Source: Vicugna pacos (lineage: Eukaryota > Chordata > Mammalia > Artiodactyla > Camelidae). Taken from it: 64,000 nt of DNA. The stretch covers positions 17,827,501 to 17,891,500 of the forward strand of contig NC_133020.1 in assembly GCF_048564905.1 (NCBI RefSeq), given 5' to 3'. The notes under the pieces are model-generated. The model did no database searches, was not told the DNA's origin, and saw nothing but the letters and a program-made list of their open reading frames with translations. This document shows, one piece after another, positions 60,515 through 64,000 of the stretch (position 1 is its first letter; every line of letters starts with the position of its first letter). The position numbers and the translations under genes were made by a program.

Positions 60515-61570
60515 CTATTTCAATTATCTATTGTTAAATAATAATCCACCCCCAAACTTAGTGACTGAAAACAATTTATTATTTTTTTAATTGAAGTATA
60601 GTTGATTTACAATATTGTATTTTTTTCAGGTATGTAGCAATGTTGTTCAGTTAATGTATTTTTTCAGATTCTTCTCCATTATAGGTTATTACAAGATGTT
60701 GAGTATAGTTCCCTGTGCTATATAGGAAATCTTTGTAGCTTATCTATTTTATGTGTAGTTGTATCTGTTAATCCCATACTCCCAATTTATCCTTCTCCTC
60801 CCTCTCTTTCCTCTTTTGTAACCATAAGTTTGTTTTCTATGTCTGTGAGTCTGTTTCTGTTTTGTATATAGATTCACTTGTATTATTTTTTAGATTCCAT
60901 GTATAAGTGACATCATATATTTGTCTTTCCCTGTCTGACTTCATGTCGTATGATAATCTCTAGGTCGATCCATGTTCTGCAGACAGCACTATTTCATTCT
61001 TTTTTATGGCTTAGTAATATTCCACCACGTACTTCTTCTTAAGCCAGTCGTTGATGGGCACTTGGGTTGTTTCCATGTCTTGGCTGTTGTAAATAGTGCT
61101 GCTGTGAATGTTGGAGTGAAAACAACAATTTATTAATTCATATTCTCTGGTTTATCTGGGCTCAGCGGGGCAGTTCTGCACTATTTGGTGTGGATTGAAG
61201 GTCAATCCCAGCATTCTGCTGGGAGCTTGGTTAGAACTATAATGTCCAAGATGTCTTCACTGACGTGTCTAGTGCCTTAGTTAGAATGGCTGAGTTTTTT
61301 TTTTTTTTACTACGTGGTATCATTAATCAGTAGTCTAGCTAGCCCAAACTTCTTTTTATGGAGGCTTGAGTCCAAAGGGAAAAGTGGAAGCTTCAAGATT
61401 TGATAGACATAGGCCAGGAAGTGACTTGGTGTCACTTGTGCTGCATTCTACCAGTTTAATAAATCACAGCCCAGCCCAGATTCAAGGCTGTGTGGAAATG
61501 TACTTGTTTTTTAGATCAGAGAAGCTGCATGCAATTATGGGGATGTGAGGAAGTGTCCACAGCCATATCT
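60515..61570 (-). mobile_element. ERVL-MaLR (MLT1-type) LTR fossil, split by an L1
   Basis: The reverse-oriented LTR end (AATAATCCACCCCCAAACTTAGTGACTGAAAACAA) is separated by an L1 insertion from the remainder, which includes CTGGGCTCAGCGGGGCAG, GAAAAGTGGAAGCTTCAAG and CCCAGCCCAGATTCAAGG. It is a decayed solo-LTR-like fossil, older than the L1 that entered it. The family is assigned from memory of consensus order. Confidence 0.5.
60576..61118 (-). mobile_element. L1 3' end, cetartiodactyl type, inserted in an older LTR
   Basis: On the plus strand it opens with a T-rich tail and TTGAAGTATAGTTGATTTACAATATTGTA, the reverse complement of the cetartiodactyl L1 terminus. It runs to GCTGTTGTAAATAGTGCTGCTGTGAATGTTGGAGTG. 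GTGACTGAAAACAA before it and GAGTGAAAACAACAA after it look like a target-site duplication. The copy is 5'-truncated. Confidence 0.8.
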
Positions 61571-63059
61571 GCAGATGATCTACCTCAGTCACATCTCATG
61601 TCTTTGCTGGGACTTCATCTTCTGGAAGGCTCAACAGAAGTGAAGCCAGATTAGTAAGCATGTGTTAAGTGAAGAGTAGATTTTGGAGAAATGGATTGAT
61701 GGCTCTATGTGAACATGTATTATGATCCTGGGACTCATGGAAATGTATATGGGAGTCTTGGATCTTGACAGGAATGAGTTTTCACAAGGATGGCTGGAGA
61801 GGAGCTGGATGTGAGAATGGAGAGGTTGGTGTGAAGTATGAGTAATTCTGGGATCCTTTCATAATTTGGTAGGACTGGAGAAGAGAAAATCAAAATATTT
61901 GAGACTCTGCTACGTGCAAGGTGCCCTGAAGAATACATGCACATGCTTTAGTAGGATGTGTGATTATTGGTGATGAGGACATTGATAGTTCAATTCAACA
62001 GGCATGTATAGACTACTTCCTGCTGTGAAGATATATAAGATCATGTTTTCAAGAACAAAACAATCTTGTTTTTGATGTGAAACAGTATGTAACATTTTTA
62101 TTCAATAAACACTGAACCATTATGTGCAGGGTTATTTGGAGGGACATAATCAATAAGTCAGGGTTGGTTCCTGATTCTCAGTAGCTTTCATTCTACTTAA
62201 CAGATATATATGTAAACATACGAATTTGGACGTGATAACTGAATAGGAAAATTAGTTCCTTTTTTAGCTGGGGGAGGGGTCAGAAAAGTTATTTGTTGAA
62301 GAGATGACATTTGAACTAAATTTTGGGAAATTTCAGCTGATGGAAATAGGGAATTGGTGTTAAATATGGACAATAATGTCTATGGGGAGAAACTTTGAAG
62401 AACAGGAAATAGTTCGAGTGGGTAAGTCGGGTGGGAGGGGGCAGCCTGGTCCTGGGGACATAGGCATGTGAGCAAAGGTAGGAATACTGACATAGGACAA
62501 AGTTAATGATTGTGAACACACAGTGAGCCTTTCTCTAATAGTGGGAGATAAGTTTGGGTAGGAAATGTAGTGCCAAGTAACTAGGAGTCTTGAATGCCGG
62601 CCGGGACGAAGAGCTTAGATTTACTTTTCCCCCTGTAGACCAAGCCGTTCAATTCTGGCTGCATGTTAGAATTCTCAGCTTGAAACCCAGCAGGACCTTG
62701 TGGGGCCTTCCTGGGGACAGAACCCCTCTCCCCTCCCCAGTGTCTTTCTCCCTCTTGTTTGTAGAAAAACTTTAGCTTCCTAGGCCTTCCCCAAATTCCA
62801 AAGAGCAAATTTAATCAGAGGAGTAAGAAAATGCAGAAACAAAGAGAAACAGTCAAGCAAGGCAAGATAGTAGTTTAGCCACAAAACAAAGTTGGGGACC
62901 TTTAGTTCCTCCTCAGGAGCTGTAGATAATATCCTGAGCCATAACCTTGAGTTGTTCTGCACATACTAAATCCCCCACCAGGTGGAAGACGTTAACTGCA
63001 TGCTGACGACAAGCATGCAGACCCCAGAAGTTGAAGGCTGAGATAACCGAAATACCACC

Positions 63060-63175
63060 CTGTTACACCTGCAACAACCCTGTTTCCAAGTAACATCATA
63101 TTCTGAGGAACTAGACGTTAGGACTTCAACACAGAATTTTTGGAGGATGCAATTCAACCCACAATAGCCTTCAGT
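63060..63175 (-). mobile_element. MaLR-like LTR end fragment
   Basis: TAACATCATATTCTGAGGAACTAGACGTTAGGACTTCAACACAGAATTTTTGGAGGATGCAATTCAACCC matches the reverse complement of the start of MLT1-type LTRs. It is an old fragment. Confidence 0.45.
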
Positions 63176-63526
63176 TTCCCCAAGGCATTCTTATACTTTA
63201 GTTGTTACTTCTTGAAATTCACGATTCCTTAGAGCTTCCATAGATTATCCAGGTTTGATTTTGAAAGTTAGTCATCTTGTCAGGAAACTGGATTTACAAT
63301 CCCCAATGCCCTCCTTTCTTACAGCCCCCTCCCTCATCCTTTTTGTTTAGTTATATCATCATTTTGGCTTAAATCAGTAGACAGTGTTTACATTATTAGG
63401 ACTATGTAAATATTGTTTAATACTGAGCCAAGTGGTGTACTGTGGGATAACTTTTTTTTTCTTTCTGAAATTAAAATGCATCTCTTTACTTAAATGCATA
63501 AGAATATCCCTTTTTAAAAAGATTTT

Positions 63527-63740
63527 TAAAAATTGAGGTATAGTCAGTTTACAGTGTGTCAGTTTCTGGTGTACAGCATAATGTTTCAGTCATACATATG
63601 CATACATAAATTCCTTATCATATTCCTTTTCATTATAGGTTCCTATAAGATATTGAATATAGTTCCCTGTTCTATACAGTAGAAACTTGTTTATTTTGTA
63701 TATAATAGTTAGTATCTGCAACTTATCTTTCTTATTTAAA
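63527..63740 (-). mobile_element. L1 3' end, cetartiodactyl/camelid type
   Basis: AAAATTGAGGTATAGTCAGTTTACAGTGTGTCAG...TATTGAATATAGTTCCCTGTTCTATACAGTAG is the reverse complement of an L1 3' end related to that at 60.58 kb but of a different subfamily. Confidence 0.72.
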
Positions 63741-64000
63741 AAAACTGTGTCTTTATTGAGATACAATCCACGTACAATTCACCCAATTCAATGGCTTTTA
63801 GTATATTCACTGAATTGTGCTTGTATCACCAAAATCAATTTTAGAATATTTTTATCATTACCCCAGAATGAAACCCCATACCCCTTAGCTGCCACCCGCC
63901 ATTCCCTCTCCTTCCCAGTTGTAGGCAACCACTAATCCACCTTCTGTCCCTATAGGTTCTTGCCTGTCCTGGATATTTCATCTAAATGTAATCGTACACT
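63741..64000 (-). mobile_element. Older mammal-wide L1 (L1M) 3' UTR, running off the window
   Basis: TCTTTATTGAGATACAATCCACGTACAATTCACCC...TTCAATGGCTTTTAGTATATTCAC...GAAACCCCATACCCCTTAGC...GGCAACCACTAATCCACCTTCTG is the reverse complement of an L1M 3' untranslated region. Confidence 0.75.

Larger units (their letters stand above)
58570..64000. other. Gene-free interval downstream of MRPL51
   Basis: No coding exon or RNA gene was recognised in these 5.4 kb. It is AT-rich and filled with MIR, L1, SINE and LTR fossils, listed separately. A possible old L1M fragment lies at about 59000-59360. By human synteny VAMP1 should follow further to the right. Confidence 0.6.

Noticed and set aside
58570-64000. 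Search for VAMP1 exons, the next gene expected by synteny
   Set aside because: No exon of the conserved SNARE protein was recognised. In human VAMP1 lies roughly 20 kb from MRPL51, so it is probably beyond the window.

Overview
This window is nuclear mammalian DNA, most likely from a camelid (camel, llama or alpaca). It has long introns, CpG-island promoters, MIR/L2/L1 fossils and cetartiodactyl-type L1 3' ends. It also holds four copies of a tRNA-derived SINE of the camelid (Vic-1-like) type, recognised by its A-box and B-box promoter and an AAATAAATAAA-type tail. No primate Alu, rodent B1/B2, ruminant BOV-A or pig PRE-1 was noticed. The gene order CHD4 - NOP2 - IFFO1 - GAPDH - NCAPD2 - MRPL51 is that of human 12p13.31, read in the opposite direction.

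Layout. At 1-1.64 kb lies the 3' end of CHD4 (+), with its last two coding exons and 3'UTR. At 2.2-11.4 kb lies complete NOP2 (+), a nucleolar rRNA m5C methyltransferase with 15 coding exons, one AT-AC (U12-type) intron and a threefold protein repeat in the last exon. At 11.7-24 kb lies complete IFFO1 (+), an intermediate-filament-like nuclear protein with a large first exon in a CpG island and a 9-nt microexon. At 24.2-28.5 kb lies complete GAPDH (-). It has 12 exons rather than the 9 of human, because the stretch matching the 413-nt human exon 8 is split by three short introns. At 31.1-56.5 kb lies complete NCAPD2 (-), a condensin I HEAT subunit with 32 exons and a 1,400-residue product. Its intron 4 hosts a scaRNA identified here as U85/SCARNA10 from its guide element against U5 snRNA C45. 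At 57.3-58.6 kb lies complete MRPL51 (+), divergent from NCAPD2. From 58.6 to 64 kb the sequence is repeat-rich and intergenic; VAMP1, the next gene expected from synteny, is not reached.

Exon maps were built by hand from splice signals and reading-frame continuity. For NOP2, IFFO1, GAPDH, NCAPD2 and MRPL51 the summed exons give an open frame of the expected family length (799, 558/561, 333, 1,400 and 128 residues). Transcript ends and transcription starts are estimates. The genes are mainly housekeeping and proliferation functions: chromatin remodelling, ribosome biogenesis, glycolysis, chromosome condensation and mitochondrial translation. They are packed closely, with CpG promoters between most of them. 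The largest non-coding spaces are NCAPD2 intron 2 (7.2 kb of nested L1, Tigger, L2, hAT, MIR and SINE sequence) and the terminal intergenic region.
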